A stretch of 34,183 nt of DNA from Candidatus Alloclostridium intestinigallinarum (GTDB taxonomy: Bacteria; Bacillota; Clostridia; Christensenellales; UBA3700), in assembly GCA_904382605.1 (NCBI GenBank), contig CAJFJA010000020.1, positions 1-34,183 on the forward strand, read 5' to 3'. Below are positions 33,845 through 34,183 of the stretch, in pieces. The notes below the pieces were generated by a model. The model was not told where the DNA came from and searched no databases. It was given only the letters and a program-made list of their open reading frames with translations. Numbering within the stretch: the stretch's first letter is position 1; every line of letters starts with the position of its first letter. A program made the position numbers and the translations under genes.

Positions 33845-34050
33845 AGTAATGGTACCCATACCCAACCTCAGTAGAACACTTTAATCGTACTGCTTCCGGG
33901 CGGCGAGCCGCCGCAGGCTGATTACTCTGCGAAGAAAGCAATTCGGCATTATTGCCCGGTTACTTCGCAGATTATCATGGGTGGAGCGCCACACGCTCCC
34001 ACAATCTGTCGACTTATTGTAGGTTACTACAACTGCGCGGCGGCGAGCCG
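33845..34050 (-). repeat. Dispersed structured repeat, copy B
   Basis: In reverse orientation this matches copy A (10391-10595) almost base for base over about 200 bp. It has the same palindromes, the GGAGCG..CGCTCC hairpin, the CTGCGAAG/CTTCGCAG long hairpin, and the tail AAAGTGTTCTACTGAGGTTGGG. It directly follows the promoter side of the zinc-ribbon gene. Confidence 0.85.
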
Positions 34051-34150
34051 CCGCAGGCTGATTACTCTGCGAAGAAAGCAATTCGGCATTATAGCTTGGT
34101 TGCTTCGCAGATTATCATGGGTGGAGCGCCACGCGCTCCCGCTGAAAGCA
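34036..34150 (-). repeat. Dispersed structured repeat, partial copy C in tandem with B
   Basis: The part from the GGCGAGCCGCC palindrome through the long hairpin to the GGAGCGCCACGCGCTCC hairpin is repeated directly after copy B, sharing the boundary palindrome. The tail module is missing. The rest of the window (34151-34183) shows nothing recognisable. Confidence 0.8.
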
Positions 34151-34183
34151 AAGCATTTTACAACCCGACATATACACATATTT

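Overview
The window looks like a chromosomal segment of an uncultured gut-type member of the Clostridia (Bacillota). The evidence is a GlgC/GlgD pair of ADP-glucose pyrophosphorylase-like proteins, transketolase split into two subunits, GGAGG ribosome binding sites, TTGAAT/TATAAT-type promoters, bacterial-type ProS and a DUF1292 protein. GC content is moderately high, yet ATA isoleucine codons are frequent, which would fit Christensenellales-like lineages. The taxon is inferred, not proven.

Layout. 1-612 (-): N-terminal part of an ABC exporter ATPase, cut by the window edge. 613-2480: non-coding and decayed DNA with an array of six palindromes at 33-bp spacing, a gene remnant, a broken IS200-type transposase with a hairpin over its ribosome binding site, and tRNA-Ser(CGA) followed by a 179-bp tandem repeat built from its own 3' end and terminator. 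2485-5890 (-): a GPH-type sugar symporter and prolyl-tRNA synthetase. 6256-8671 (+): split transketolase plus a membrane protein. 8836-9771 (+): a Fic/Doc-fold protein lacking the catalytic histidine, followed by a 50-bp hairpin tandem array (about 9830-10390) that is interrupted by a dispersed structured repeat. 10724-13292 (-): a DUF3592-like membrane protein and adenine deaminase. 13584-14543 (+): a zinc-dependent phospholipase C-like protein.

14614-25126 (-) is one compact glycogen operon, glgB-glgC-glgD-glgA-glgP-GH13 amylase-DUF1292. It covers precursor synthesis (GlgC/D), chain elongation (GlgA), branching (GlgB), phosphorolysis (GlgP) and alpha-glucan hydrolysis (GH13). Divergent from it is an ABC-F ATPase (25273-26823, +). 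Convergent with that is a 1161-residue protein (26883-30368, -) with two N-terminal DUF4062/TIR-like domains and about ten C-terminal TPRs, six of them nearly identical; its base composition and architecture suggest an acquired, possibly defence-related gene. 30751-33828 holds small membrane and zinc-ribbon proteins of unknown function. The right end carries two more copies of the dispersed element.

The main points of interest are the three families of structured non-coding repeats (33-bp palindrome array, 50-bp hairpin array, dispersed ~200-bp multi-hairpin element), the Fic gene next to the hairpin array, the TPR protein with homogenised repeats, and three genes whose promoters predict leaderless or nearly leaderless mRNAs.
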